Assembly (NCBI GenBank): GCA_030652345.1
Contig: JAUSAU010000059.1
Coordinates: 1 to 51,966 of the forward strand
Direction of reading: 5' to 3'
Length of the DNA stretch: 51,966 nucleotides
Origin: Coriobacteriia bacterium
GTDB lineage: Bacteria > Actinomycetota > Coriobacteriia > Anaerosomatales > PALSA-660
Position 1 is the first letter of the stretch. Each line of letters opens with the position of its first letter. The translations under genes were made by a program, and so were the position numbers. Shown here in pieces: positions 1-8,381 of the stretch. The notes beneath the pieces were generated by a model. The model made no database searches, was not told the DNA's origin, and worked only from the letters and a program-made list of their open reading frames with translations.

Positions 1-519
1 ACGCTCAAGGCCGGTGGCAAGTTCGACGTCATCGCCTCGGGCATGACGATCAAGGCCGAGCGCGAGAAGGAGATCGACTTCTCGACCCCGTACTTCGATT
101 CGAACCAGTCTGTCGCCATGAAGACCGGTGGCACCTACACCAAGCCTGAGGACCTCAAGGGCAAGAAGGTCGGCGTGCAGTCCGGTACGACCGGCGCATC
201 GTGGGCCAAGGAGAACCTCAAGCCTGTCGGCGCCACCATCGTCGAGTTCAAGGACACCGCCGGTTCGTTCGCGGCGCTCCAGGCCGGCAACGTGGACGCG
301 GTCGTCAACGACCTCCCCGTCACCGCTGAGATGGTCAAGGACGCCACCAAGGGTCTCGCCATGATCGCCCAGATCCCCACCGGCGAGCAGTACGGCTTCG
401 GCGTCAGCAAGGACAACCCCGAGCTGAAGGCCGCCATCAACGATGCACTCGCCAAGGTCAAGGCCAACGGCAAGTACAACGAGATCTACAAGAAGTGGTT
501 CGGCGTCGAGCCGCAGTAG
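1..519 (+). CDS. Amino-acid ABC transporter substrate-binding protein (family 3), C-terminal part
   Basis: The reading frame is open from base 1, so the N-terminus, including any signal peptide or lipobox, lies outside the window; 172 codons are visible. The segment with KAEREKEIDFSTPYF followed by a QSGTTG loop and the closing KKWFG helix is typical of solute-binding protein family 3 (polar amino acids). It would capture an amino acid outside the membrane and deliver it to the permease and ATPase that follow. A strong hairpin separates it from the permease gene, which could let the binding protein be made in excess. The ligand cannot be read from sequence; the nearby ornithine cluster makes a basic amino acid possible. 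Confidence 0.9.
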   Translation, partial: TLKAGGKFDVIASGMTIKAEREKEIDFSTPYFDSNQSVAMKTGGTYTKPEDLKGKKVGVQSGTTGASWAKENLKPVGATIVEFKDTAGSFAALQAGNVDAVVNDLPVTAEMVKDATKGLAMIAQIPTGEQYGFGVSKDNPELKAAINDALAKVKANGKYNEIYKKWFGVEPQ

Positions 520-554
520 TCTGGCGGACATGAACGCTGCTGGATCGTAAGTTC

Positions 555-611
555 GCTTCCCGGCGAGAGGCCTCCGCCGCACCATCAGGCGGGGGCCTCT
601 CTCGGGAAAGC
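555..611 (+). terminator. Long hairpin after the binding-protein gene
   Basis: Bases 565-578 pair with 588-601 with one G-T wobble, and an imperfect outer arm (555-562 with 603-611) extends the stem. There is no T tract. In this position, inside an ABC-transporter operon, it could be a partial terminator or an mRNA-stabilising 3' structure for the binding-protein transcript. Confidence 0.6.
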
Positions 612-635
612 GAGGCACACGGACAAGGGGTTCAC

Positions 636-2003
636 ATGGCAGGAACAACGCGTCGCCGGCCCGCGGCGCGACTCGCCCTCTCGGCGTCGCTGGCGGCGGT
701 ACTCATCGCCTTCGCGGTCACGCCCGCGTTCGCGCTCACAGGTGCCAAGGTCACGCTCGACCAGGAGACCGGCGGGCAGCCCACCCGGTTCACGTTCGTC
801 GCCGTCACCGACAAGGACGCCTCGATCGGCGACATGGGCATCACCTTCCCGGCGAACTTCGACCTGTCGAAGTCGCGGTACAAGGTCGTCACACTCGAGG
901 GGCTCAAGCGCAACCCGATCGAGGTGAGCGGCGTCGCGAAGGCGGAGACGCTCGCCCTGAAGTTCGCGCCGAGCATCCCGGCGAACAGCACGCTGCGGAT
1001 CGAGGTCTTCGACGTCGTCCCGCCCAACGAGGGCGGTACGTTCAAGCTCGATCTCGCCTACTCCGCTGAGACGTCTGCTGCGGGTACGCCCGCCGTCGAG
1101 CAGCGCACAGGCTCGACCACGTCGTTCTCCTACGTGACGCCGCCGACGCACGAGATCATCTCGCGCTGGCTCGACCAGCAGCCCGCTGTGACGAGCTACA
1201 ACAACATCAAGGCGCTGGGCATGTTCTTCAAGCCGCAGCTGATCGTGCGGTCCATCCCGTTCCTGTTCATGGGCTGGCTCCTCGCGATCTCGCTCGTGCT
1301 GCTCGGCTTCCCGCTGGCGATCGCCGGTGGCTTGGGCCTCGCGTTCATGAAGATGTCGAAGATCGCGCCGGTGCGTTGGGTCGCCGCGATCTACATCAAC
1401 GTCATCCGTGGTACGCCGCTCTTCCTGCAGATCATGGTCGCCTTCATCGGCCTGCGGATCGCGGGCCTGCGGACGAGCGACTTCGTCACCGCAGTCTTCG
1501 TGCTGGCGATCAACAGCTCGGCGTACCTGGCTGAGATCTTCCGGGCGGGCATCCAGTCGATCCACAAGGGACAGTTCGAGGCGGCCTCGTCGCTGGGGAT
1601 GACGTACCGGCAGTCGATGCAGTACGTGATCATCCCGCAGACCGTGAAGCGCGTGCTGCCGACGATGACCTCCGAGTTCATCCTGCTGTTCAAGGACACG
1701 GCGCTCTTCGCGGCGGTCGGCCTCGGGGAGCTCATGTACGGCGCGCAGAACATCGTCGCCAACACCGGCAACCTGACCGCGTTCGTCGTGGCTGCCGTCT
1801 ACTACCTGATCGTGACGATCCCGCTCATCTACTTCGTGGGCAACCTCGAGGCGAAGCTCGCGGTCTCGGAACACGGCCACACGCCGCCTGAGCCCAAGAA
1901 GCGCCGCCGCGGAGCGTTCTTCGACGCGGTCGCGCAGAGCAACGATCCCTACCGCGCGAAGGCGCCCGATTCGATCCATGACGACAACGAAGGCGGGAGG
2001 TGA
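636..2003 (+). CDS. Amino-acid ABC permease with exported N-terminal domain
   Basis: 455 residues, about twice the usual length of a HisM/GlnP-type permease. From about residue 205 it is a standard family member: several membrane helices and the EAA-type cytoplasmic loop ([21 protein letters not shown]). Residues 1-34 look like a signal peptide ending AFA, and about 165 residues of beta-rich, non-membrane sequence follow before the first permease helix. That placement agrees with the N-out topology known for this family. The role of the extra domain is unknown; it could contact the binding protein or ligand. The C-terminal tail is charged and cytoplasmic. AAGGGG lies 6 bases before the ATG. 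The gene ends just before the ATPase gene. Confidence 0.88.
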   Translation: MAGTTRRRPAARLALSASLAAVLIAFAVTPAFALTGAKVTLDQETGGQPTRFTFVAVTDKDASIGDMGITFPANFDLSKSRYKVVTLEGLKRNPIEVSGVAKAETLALKFAPSIPANSTLRIEVFDVVPPNEGGTFKLDLAYSAETSAAGTPAVEQRTGSTTSFSYVTPPTHEIISRWLDQQPAVTSYNNIKALGMFFKPQLIVRSIPFLFMGWLLAISLVLLGFPLAIAGGLGLAFMKMSKIAPVRWVAAIYINVIRGTPLFLQIMVAFIGLRIAGLRTSDFVTAVFVLAINSSAYLAEIFRAGIQSIHKGQFEAASSLGMTYRQSMQYVIIPQTVKRVLPTMTSEFILLFKDTALFAAVGLGELMYGAQNIVANTGNLTAFVVAAVYYLIVTIPLIYFVGNLEAKLAVSEHGHTPPEPKKRRRGAFFDAVAQSNDPYRAKAPDSIHDDNEGGR

Positions 2004-2008
2004 TCGCG

Positions 2009-2743
<735 letters not shown>

Positions 2744-2769
2744 ACGTCGTCATCGTTTTTCGCCATCGA

Positions 2770-2803
2770 GCGGCCGCCGGCGACACAGCCGGCGGCCGCT
2801 TCG
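2770..2803 (+). terminator. Terminator of the ABC operon
   Basis: Perfect 12-bp GC-rich inverted repeat (2770-2781 with 2788-2799), six-base loop, then CTTCG. It ends the transporter operon. Confidence 0.75.
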
Positions 2804-2827
2804 CGTGAACCGTGGGGCGGGTACAAT
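2800..2827 (+). promoter_or_regulatory. Possible promoter for the 2868 gene
   Basis: TACAAT at 2822-2827 is a good -10 box. TTCGCG at 2800-2805, 16 bases upstream, is a poor -35 box. The position between the previous terminator and the next ribosome-binding site fits. Confidence 0.35.
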
Positions 2828-2867
2828 CGTCCAAGAGGCACCAACGCATCTCAAGGGAGGATTCGCC

Positions 2868-3536
2868 ATGCCTGAGGACCGCACACGCGGTGCACTCCAG
2901 ACCATCTTCTCCTTCTTCCTGGGATTGATGGTCGTCGCGTTCGTCGCCGTCGGCGTGAACACGTTCTACGAGTCTCCCGAGCAGCGCTACAGCGCGGAGC
3001 AGCAAGAGCTCTCGCGCCAGATGGAGCGTTTCAACACCAAGGGTTCGCCGGACACGATGACGTCGTCCGACAAGGCCGCCTACGAGGCGCTCATGACCCG
3101 GCAGAACGCCCTGCAGGACAGGATCCGGGCGGAGATGGAGATCTGGGGCCGCAACACGAGCATCATCCTCGTCCTGTTCGCGACGATCGTGATGAGTGTC
3201 TCGCTCATCCGCAGCGAGCAACTCCGGGTGATATCGAACGGACTGCTTCTCGGAGGTCTGTTCACCATGCTCTACGGCGCGGGCTGGGTGATCTTCTCGG
3301 GCACCTCGACCGCGCGGTTCTATGTGATCCTGTTCGCGTTCGTGGTCACCGTGGCGCTCGGTTATCTGAAGTTCGTCCGCGGGAGGACGGCGCCTGTCAT
3401 GGCGGCCCGCACCGGCACCGCCGCTGCCGCCGCTGTCCTGCCCGAGGAGATCGGAGACCTCGAGGCGCGCGTCGCCGCGCTGGAGGCCCGGCAAGCCGCC
3501 GCCGCGGCTGCGCTCGGTCAGTCCAGGGCGCAGTAG
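2868..3536 (+). CDS. Hypothetical four-helix membrane protein with coiled-coil segments
   Basis: 222 residues; I do not recognise the family. One hydrophobic helix lies near residues 14-33, then a polar, probably coiled-coil stretch (about 45-90) rich in Glu, Gln and Arg, then three more membrane helices (about 95-175). The C-terminal tail ends in an Ala/Glu-rich coiled coil (EEIGDLEARVAALEARQ). The open frame extends further upstream, but AAGGGAGG at 2853-2860 marks the ATG at 2868. It appears monocistronic, with a hairpin after it. A structural or sensory membrane role is possible, but nothing shows it. Confidence 0.75.
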   Translation: MPEDRTRGALQTIFSFFLGLMVVAFVAVGVNTFYESPEQRYSAEQQELSRQMERFNTKGSPDTMTSSDKAAYEALMTRQNALQDRIRAEMEIWGRNTSIILVLFATIVMSVSLIRSEQLRVISNGLLLGGLFTMLYGAGWVIFSGTSTARFYVILFAFVVTVALGYLKFVRGRTAPVMAARTGTAAAAAVLPEEIGDLEARVAALEARQAAAAAALGQSRAQ

Positions 3537-3560
3537 TCCGCCGCATCACGCACGATCCAC

Positions 3561-3600
3561 GGCAGGGTCCGAGCGCTTTCGCGCCGGGCCCTGCCGCTTT
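3561..3600 (+). terminator. Terminator after the membrane protein
   Basis: Stem 3561-3570 with 3586-3595 (10 bp, one wobble) followed by GCTTT. Confidence 0.65.
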
Positions 3601-3715
3601 CCGGCACCTCCGGTCACTGCCGTCCGCCGGACTGTCATCGAATGCGACTGAACTGTCGTCCGCGATGTCCGCCGACGGGTATGTTCGATGTGAGACCGGA
3701 AGGAGGCCTTTCAAC

Positions 3716-4267
3716 ATGAACATGATCGTCAGAGGTCGTCACATGGAGGTCCGTCCCGACATCCGCGAGTACGCGGAGGAGAAGGTAGGGAAGGTAGCGA
3801 GGATCCTGAACGGCCAGGTCATGAGCATCGAGGTCGAGCTCTATCACGAGCGGAACCGTTCGATCGAGAAGCATCAGGTGGCCGAGGTCACCATCAAGAC
3901 GAAGGGGCACGTCATCAGAGCCCGTGAGGGCTCGCCAGACATGAAGGCCGCGATCGATCTGGTCTCCGACAAGTTGGAGACGCAGGCCCGCAAGCTCAAG
4001 AGCAAGACCGTCGACCGCCGCACCGGCAAGCTGTCACCGGCTCCGGTCCCCGCAGCAGCCGGCGACGACGAGGAGGAGGCGACCGAGCCTTCGATCGTGA
4101 AGATGAAGCGCGTCGATCTCAAGCCGATGAGCCACGAGGAGGCGATCCTGCAGCTCGAACTGCTGGGACACGACTTCTTCCTGTTCTCCGACGTGGACGA
4201 GATGGCGGTCAACGTGCTCTACAGGCGCCGCGACGGTGACTACGGACTCATCCAGCCGAGGTCGTAG
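3716..4267 (+). CDS. hpf: Long-form ribosome hibernation promoting factor
   Basis: 183 residues. The N-terminal S30AE/YfiA fold starts MNMIVRGRHMEVRPDIREY, then an acidic, Pro/Ala-rich linker (about 112-130), then the C-terminal dimerisation domain (KRVDLKPMSHEEAILQLELLGHDFFLF). The family binds the 30S decoding region and pairs ribosomes into inactive 100S dimers in stationary phase; the long form dimerises through its own C-terminus. AGGAGG at 3701-3706 places the start at 3716, although the frame is open upstream. In B. subtilis this gene (yvyD) is directly before secA; here 24 kb separate them. Confidence 0.95.
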   Translation: MNMIVRGRHMEVRPDIREYAEEKVGKVARILNGQVMSIEVELYHERNRSIEKHQVAEVTIKTKGHVIRAREGSPDMKAAIDLVSDKLETQARKLKSKTVDRRTGKLSPAPVPAAAGDDEEEATEPSIVKMKRVDLKPMSHEEAILQLELLGHDFFLFSDVDEMAVNVLYRRRDGDYGLIQPRS

Positions 4268-4291
4268 TGCCTGGTACCGACTGAACCCCGA

Positions 4292-4325
4292 GGGCGCCGC
4301 TCCGACACCGGAGCGGCGCCCTTCG
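4292..4325 (+). terminator. Terminator of hpf
   Basis: Perfect 13-bp inverted repeat (4292-4304 with 4309-4321) with a four-base loop, followed by CTTCG. Confidence 0.75.
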
Positions 4326-4370
4326 CGCGTACGCGTCCCTGCGCGCGGGCACGCGGCCGCGTATGCGCTC

Positions 4371-4398
4371 TTGCCAAGCGCACCGGGGGCGCTATCGT
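4371..4398 (+). promoter_or_regulatory. Possible promoter of the ornithine cluster
   Basis: TTGCCA (4371-4376) and TATCGT (4393-4398) with a 16-base spacer, downstream of the hpf terminator and about 45 bases before the ord start. The boxes are near-consensus for a housekeeping sigma factor. Confidence 0.4.
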
Positions 4399-4443
4399 GC
4401 ATAGACGGCATCGGTTTCTGTATCGCATCGAAGAGGAGTCCGC

Positions 4444-5460
4444 ATGACGAGGGTCGCAGTATGGGGTACCGGGATGATGGGGCAGGGACTGCTCGGTTTC
4501 ATCCTCGATCGCGCGCAGGATGTCGAACTCGTGGGAGCGATCGACATCGATCCCGCAAAGCAGGGCATGACCGTGGGTGAACTGATCGGCCGTGACTGCG
4601 ATGTCCGTATCACGAGCGACCACGATGCGGTGCTTGCGCTGAACCCCGACGTCGTATGCATTCTGACGGCGAGCAACCTGCACGAGATCTCCGCGCCCGT
4701 CGAGGCGGCCGTCCGCGCCGGCGCCGACGTCATCGGCATCGCCGAGACGCTGGCCTACCCCTGGGCGAGCGACCCCGAGTGGGCCGAGAAGTTCGACGAC
4801 CTCGCCCGCGAGAACGGTGTCAGCATCCTGGGCACCGGCGTGAACCCGGGCTTCGTGCTCGACGCGCTCGTCATCGCGCTCAGCTCCGTGTGTCTGCGCG
4901 TCGACCGCATCGAGGCCGCGCGCGTCAACGACCTCTCGCCGTTCGGTCCCACCGTCATGGCGAGCCAGGGCGTCGGCACCACCGTCGAGCAGTTCAACGC
5001 GGGCGTGGCTGACGGCAGCATCGTCGGCCACATCGGCTTCCACGAGTCCATCGGGCTCATCTCCTACGCGCTGGGCTGGGAGATCGACGAGATCGTCGAG
5101 ACGCGCGAGCCGATCGTGACGGGCGTGGAGCGCTCCACGCCGCACGTGCACGTCGCTCCCGGTGACGTGTGCGGCTGCCGCCACATCGCCAAGGCGTACA
5201 GCGGCGGCGAGCTCAAGATCGAACTCGTGCACCCGCAGCAGATCCATCCCGGCCTCGAAGGCCAGGACACCGGCGACTACATTGCGATCGTCGGCGACCC
5301 CGAGATCCACATGGCCAACACCCCGGAGATCCCCGGCGGCAAGGGCACCTACGCCAGTATCGGGAACTACATCCCGCTCATCGGCGGTGCCGACCCCGGC
5401 ATCGTGACCGTCGTCGACATGCCGTTGCCGCGCCACTGGGCGCCGCGCGCGGGGGAGTGA
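4444..5460 (+). CDS. ord: 2,4-diaminopentanoate dehydrogenase
   Basis: 338 residues. The N-terminus is a Rossmann fold (VAVWGTGMMGQG) with an acidic residue after strand 2, and the architecture resembles dihydrodipicolinate reductase. In the oxidative ornithine pathway this enzyme deaminates (2R,4S)-2,4-diaminopentanoate to 2-amino-4-oxopentanoate, reducing NAD(P)+. Identification rests on the fold, the characteristic VNPGFVLDAL segment, and above all the operon: ortA and ortB follow within 5 bases and oraS, oraE and orr lie downstream. GAGGAG precedes the ATG. It is the first gene of the cluster, with a candidate promoter upstream. Confidence 0.93.
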   Translation: MTRVAVWGTGMMGQGLLGFILDRAQDVELVGAIDIDPAKQGMTVGELIGRDCDVRITSDHDAVLALNPDVVCILTASNLHEISAPVEAAVRAGADVIGIAETLAYPWASDPEWAEKFDDLARENGVSILGTGVNPGFVLDALVIALSSVCLRVDRIEAARVNDLSPFGPTVMASQGVGTTVEQFNAGVADGSIVGHIGFHESIGLISYALGWEIDEIVETREPIVTGVERSTPHVHVAPGDVCGCRHIAKAYSGGELKIELVHPQQIHPGLEGQDTGDYIAIVGDPEIHMANTPEIPGGKGTYASIGNYIPLIGGADPGIVTVVDMPLPRHWAPRAGE

Positions 5461-5465
5461 GCACG

Positions 5466-5789
5466 ATGGCAGACGCTGTCCGATGCAACGAGGGCGACTG
5501 GGTCGAGGTCGAGCGCGTCTTGCTCGACGTCGAGGACCGCTCGCCGAACCTGCCCGACGACACCGCCGCGCAGCCGCTCCGCATGTGGGTGAAGGGCTAC
5601 GCCCGCTCCGCGGCGGCCGTGGGCGAGAGCGTCACCATCGAGACGATGACCGGCCGCGAGGTGACCGGCGCGCTGAGCGAGGTCAACCCCGGCTACTTCC
5701 ACACGTTCGGCAAGCCCGCCCCGGAACTGACCGCTGTGGGCCGTGACCTTCGCGCTCGCGTCGCCGCCTACCGCACGGGCGGTGAATGA
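5466..5789 (+). CDS. ortA: 2-amino-4-oxopentanoate thiolase, alpha subunit
   Basis: 107 residues, the usual size of OrtA. With OrtB it forms the PLP-dependent thiolase that cleaves 2-amino-4-oxopentanoate with CoA into acetyl-CoA and D-alanine. The segments VLLDVEDRSPNLPDDT and LSEVNPGYFHTFGKP look typical of the subunit. It starts 5 bases after ord and ends one base before ortB, so the three genes are almost certainly one transcript. No distinct Shine-Dalgarno sequence is visible, which suggests translational coupling. Confidence 0.9.
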   Translation: MADAVRCNEGDWVEVERVLLDVEDRSPNLPDDTAAQPLRMWVKGYARSAAAVGESVTIETMTGREVTGALSEVNPGYFHTFGKPAPELTAVGRDLRARVAAYRTGGE

Positions 5790-5790
5790 C

Positions 5791-7215
5791 ATGGCAGGCC
5801 GCACCGAAGCGATCCTGGCCCGCAAGGGCGAGATCATGAAGCGCGCGCTCGGGATGGACTACTCACAGTTCGAGCGCAGCCCGATCGCGTTCGACTACGA
5901 CGCGATGATGTCGGCGCACGGCTACTCGCTCGAGCAGATCATCGGCATCCAGCGCGCCGCGGGCGTGGGGCAGACGCCCCTGCTCGAGCTGCGCAACCTG
6001 ACCGACCTCGTGCGCTCCTACTCCGAGCCGGGACACGGCGCGCGCCTCTTCGTGAAGGACGAGGCCGCTAACATGGCGGGCTCGTTCAAGGACCGCCGCG
6101 CGAGCGTGAGCATCCACGTGGCGAAGGAGAAGGGCTACGCGGGCGTCATCGCGGCGACGTCGGGCAACTATGGCGCCGCAGTGTCGAGCCAGGCCGCCCG
6201 CGCGGGGCTGAACTGCATCATCGTCCAGGAGGCGTTCGACTCCCGACACGTCGGCCAGCCGGAGATCATCGAGAAGTCGCGCATCTGCGAGGCGTTCGGC
6301 GCCGAGGTCATCCAGCTCACCGTGGGCCCCGAGCTCTTCAGCCACATGCTCGAACTGCTCGACGAGACCGGCTACCTCGCGGCCTCGCTCTACTCCGCGT
6401 TCGGCATCTCCGGCATCGAGTCGCTGGGATGGGAGCTCGCCGGTGAGATGACCGCGCTGACCGGTGCTCCTCCGACCCACGTCGTCGTCACGCACGCGGG
6501 CGGCGGCAACACGACCGGCACCGCACGCGGCCTCAAGCGCGCCGGCGCCGACTCGACGCAGATCGTGAGCGCGAGCGTGGACCTCTCCGGCCTGCACATG
6601 GCCAGCGACGCCGACTTCAACCGCAAGAGCTTCACCACCGGACACACCGGCTTCGGCGTCCCGTTCGCCACGTGGCCCGACCGCGCCGACGTGCCGCGCA
6701 ACGCCGCGCGCGCCCTGCGCTACATGGACCGCTACCTCACGGTGAGCCAGGGTGAGGTCTTCTACGTCACCGAGGCGATGGCGAAGCTCGAAGGCCTCGA
6801 GCGCGGCCCGAGCGGCAACACCGCGATGGCCGCCGCGATGTCGCTCGCGCGCGACCTGCCGCGCGACGCGACCGTCGTCGTGCAGGAGACCGAGTACACC
6901 GGCGCGGGCAAGCACCACTGGGCTCAGCTCAACTTCGCCCGCGAGAACGGCGTCGAGGTTCGCGCGGGAGACCCGGCCGACAACGTCCCGGGCAAGAGCA
7001 TCATCATCCCCGAGCGTCCCGAGCAGATCCGCGCGAAGGACTTCGATCTGGCGAAGATGCGCCGCAGCTACGTCCGCAACGCGCTCGCGCACGCCGGCGA
7101 GGGCTACGTACCGACCGCGGAGGACATCGCGTTCCTCGCCGCGGACACCAACAGCGACCCGTCGACGGTCGAGGAGATCGTCGCCGGTCTGGCGAAGGGT
7201 GCGCAGGCGAAGTGA
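5791..7215 (+). CDS. ortB: 2-amino-4-oxopentanoate thiolase, beta subunit (PLP)
   Basis: 474 residues of fold-type II PLP enzyme, related to threonine synthase. Lys100 in SFKDRR is the likely Schiff-base lysine; GNYGAA and AGGGNTTGTARG are the phosphate- and cofactor-binding loops. It is the catalytic partner of OrtA. I start it at the ATG at 5791, one base after the ortA stop, rather than at an upstream in-frame codon inside ortA. The stop lies only 11 bases from the 3' end of the convergent toxin gene, and I see no terminator between them, so readthrough would make antisense RNA to the toxin-antitoxin pair. Confidence 0.93.
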   Translation: MAGRTEAILARKGEIMKRALGMDYSQFERSPIAFDYDAMMSAHGYSLEQIIGIQRAAGVGQTPLLELRNLTDLVRSYSEPGHGARLFVKDEAANMAGSFKDRRASVSIHVAKEKGYAGVIAATSGNYGAAVSSQAARAGLNCIIVQEAFDSRHVGQPEIIEKSRICEAFGAEVIQLTVGPELFSHMLELLDETGYLAASLYSAFGISGIESLGWELAGEMTALTGAPPTHVVVTHAGGGNTTGTARGLKRAGADSTQIVSASVDLSGLHMASDADFNRKSFTTGHTGFGVPFATWPDRADVPRNAARALRYMDRYLTVSQGEVFYVTEAMAKLEGLERGPSGNTAMAAAMSLARDLPRDATVVVQETEYTGAGKHHWAQLNFARENGVEVRAGDPADNVPGKSIIIPERPEQIRAKDFDLAKMRRSYVRNALAHAGEGYVPTAEDIAFLAADTNSDPSTVEEIVAGLAKGAQAK

Positions 7216-7226
7216 CCTCGCGACAC

Positions 7227-7643
7227 CTACAGGAGCTGCACGCGGACCCCGCACTCGCTCAGGCCCGCGAACGCTCGACGGTCCGCGGTCACGAGCGGGC
7301 AACCGAGCTCCTCCGCGAGCTGCAGGAAGAGCGCGTCGTACACGCTCAGCCGGTGCCGGAGCGCGAGTCGGACGGCGCGAGCGATCCGGCGCGAGTCCGC
7401 CTCTATGAGCTCGATGCCGAACGCATCGAACTCCTCGGCCAAGGCGACCATGTCCGCTTCGTCGAGCCCCGAGTAGCGCAGTGCGTTGGCCAGTTCGACG
7501 GGAAGCAGCGCGGGCGCCGTCAGAAGGAGCGTGCCGTCCGAGTGCGCGTCCAGCAGCGCGAGTGCCTCCGGGACCGATTCCTCGTCCGCGGACCGGACCC
7601 ATTTGTAGGCGACGCTCGTGTCCACCACCACGGGCGAGCTCAC
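7227..7643 (-). CDS. vapC: PIN-domain toxin (VapC family)
   Basis: 138 residues. PIN-domain acidic residues are in the expected places: VVDTSVAYKW at the N-terminus, PVELAN in the middle, SVYDALFLQLAEELG, and TADRR near the end. VapC proteins are Mg-dependent ribonucleases that cleave tRNA or rRNA and are held inactive by their antitoxin. The GTG start overlaps the antitoxin stop by 4 bases (GTGA), as expected for a coupled toxin-antitoxin pair. It is on the minus strand, inside an otherwise plus-strand ornithine cluster. Confidence 0.9.
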   Translation of the reverse strand: MSSPVVVDTSVAYKWVRSADEESVPEALALLDAHSDGTLLLTAPALLPVELANALRYSGLDEADMVALAEEFDAFGIELIEADSRRIARAVRLALRHRLSVYDALFLQLAEELGCPLVTADRRAFAGLSECGVRVQLL

Positions 7644-7927
7644 GGCTTCCGCCCGCCGGGCCTATCCCGGTCTCTGTCCCTGTGTAGTTGCTCGATGAAG
7701 TCGAAGTCGGGCGGGATCTTCTCGCCGACGCGCCGGAACGTCTCTCGTGCACGCTGGATGTCCTTGCGCCGCCGCTCCTCCGCACTCAGGTTGTGCACGT
7801 CCGCGACGTACCGCGCGCTCGCCTCGGCGACGAAGCCGCTGCGGCTCAGCCCGAGCTCCCGCGCCGCCTCATCGATCTCCTCGACGAGATGCGGTGGCAG
7901 CGAGATGTTCACTTTGTACACCGCCAT
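7640..7927 (-). CDS. Ribbon-helix-helix antitoxin (VapB-like)
   Basis: 95 residues from the ATG at 7925-7927. The N-terminus is a ribbon-helix-helix DNA-binding domain (YKVNISLPPHLVEEIDE, then a helix with LGLSRSGFV). The charged C-terminal half, ending in repeated Asp-Arg, probably wraps the toxin. An open frame extends upstream to 8005, but that would run through the promoter and palindrome, so the internal ATG beginning MAVYKVN is preferred. The protein probably represses its own promoter by binding the palindrome at 7961-7981. Confidence 0.85.
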   Translation of the reverse strand: MAVYKVNISLPPHLVEEIDEAARELGLSRSGFVAEASARYVADVHNLSAEERRRKDIQRARETFRRVGEKIPPDFDFIEQLHRDRDRDRPGGRKP

Positions 7928-7960
7928 GTCGTTCGCCCCGATCCCACGCATCGCCGAACC

Positions 7961-7981
7961 GGATACACCAGTAGTGTATCC
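7961..7981. promoter_or_regulatory. Palindromic operator of the toxin-antitoxin pair
   Basis: GGATACAC and GTGTATCC form a perfect 8-bp inverted repeat with a 5-base centre. It overlaps the predicted minus-strand -10 box and lies 33 bases upstream of the antitoxin start. This is the arrangement expected for RHH antitoxin autorepression. It also lies 37 bases before oraS. Confidence 0.6.
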
Positions 7982-8001
7982 ATGCCCTCTGACATCCGCA
8001 A
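7973..8001 (-). promoter_or_regulatory. Promoter of the toxin-antitoxin pair
   Basis: On the minus strand, TTGCGG (7996-8001) and TACACT (7973-7978) are separated by exactly 17 bases. The -10 box lies within the palindromic operator. Confidence 0.55.
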
Positions 8002-8018
8002 TCAAGGAGGCCTAGCCC

Positions 8019-8381
8019 GTGGCACGTGAGGACACCTTCCGGGAGGCGCGCGCTCACCTGAGCGCGCTTACCGACGAGCAGCTCGGGGCCCGATTCTGGG
8101 AGCTGACGCAGGAGATCGTCGACCCGCTCGTCGAGCTGGCGCGCACGCACACGTCTCCGTCGATCGAGCGCAGTGTGCTCATGCGCATGGGCATCGACTC
8201 GGTCAGGTGCATGGCCGTCGTCTCCGAGTGCGAGACGCGCGGGCTGCTCGGGCACGGTGCGGGGCACGTCGTCCTGCACTGCGCGCAGACGTGGGATGTC
8301 GACGCGCCCGCCGCCGCAGCGAAGCTCGCCGCGGGTGAGGGCTGGGACGTCGTCGAGGCCAAGTGGGGAGGCGCGCGATGA
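8019..8381 (+). CDS. oraS: D-ornithine 4,5-aminomutase, small subunit
   Basis: 120 residues, matching the roughly 121 residues of Clostridium OraS. With OraE it forms the adenosylcobalamin- and PLP-dependent mutase that converts D-ornithine to 2,4-diaminopentanoate, the substrate of Ord. AAGGAGG at 8004-8010 sits 8 bases before the GTG start. Its stop overlaps the oraE start (ATGA). The leader carries the antitoxin operator, so a bound antitoxin could also affect its transcription. Confidence 0.92.
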   Translation: MAREDTFREARAHLSALTDEQLGARFWELTQEIVDPLVELARTHTSPSIERSVLMRMGIDSVRCMAVVSECETRGLLGHGAGHVVLHCAQTWDVDAPAAAAKLAAGEGWDVVEAKWGGAR

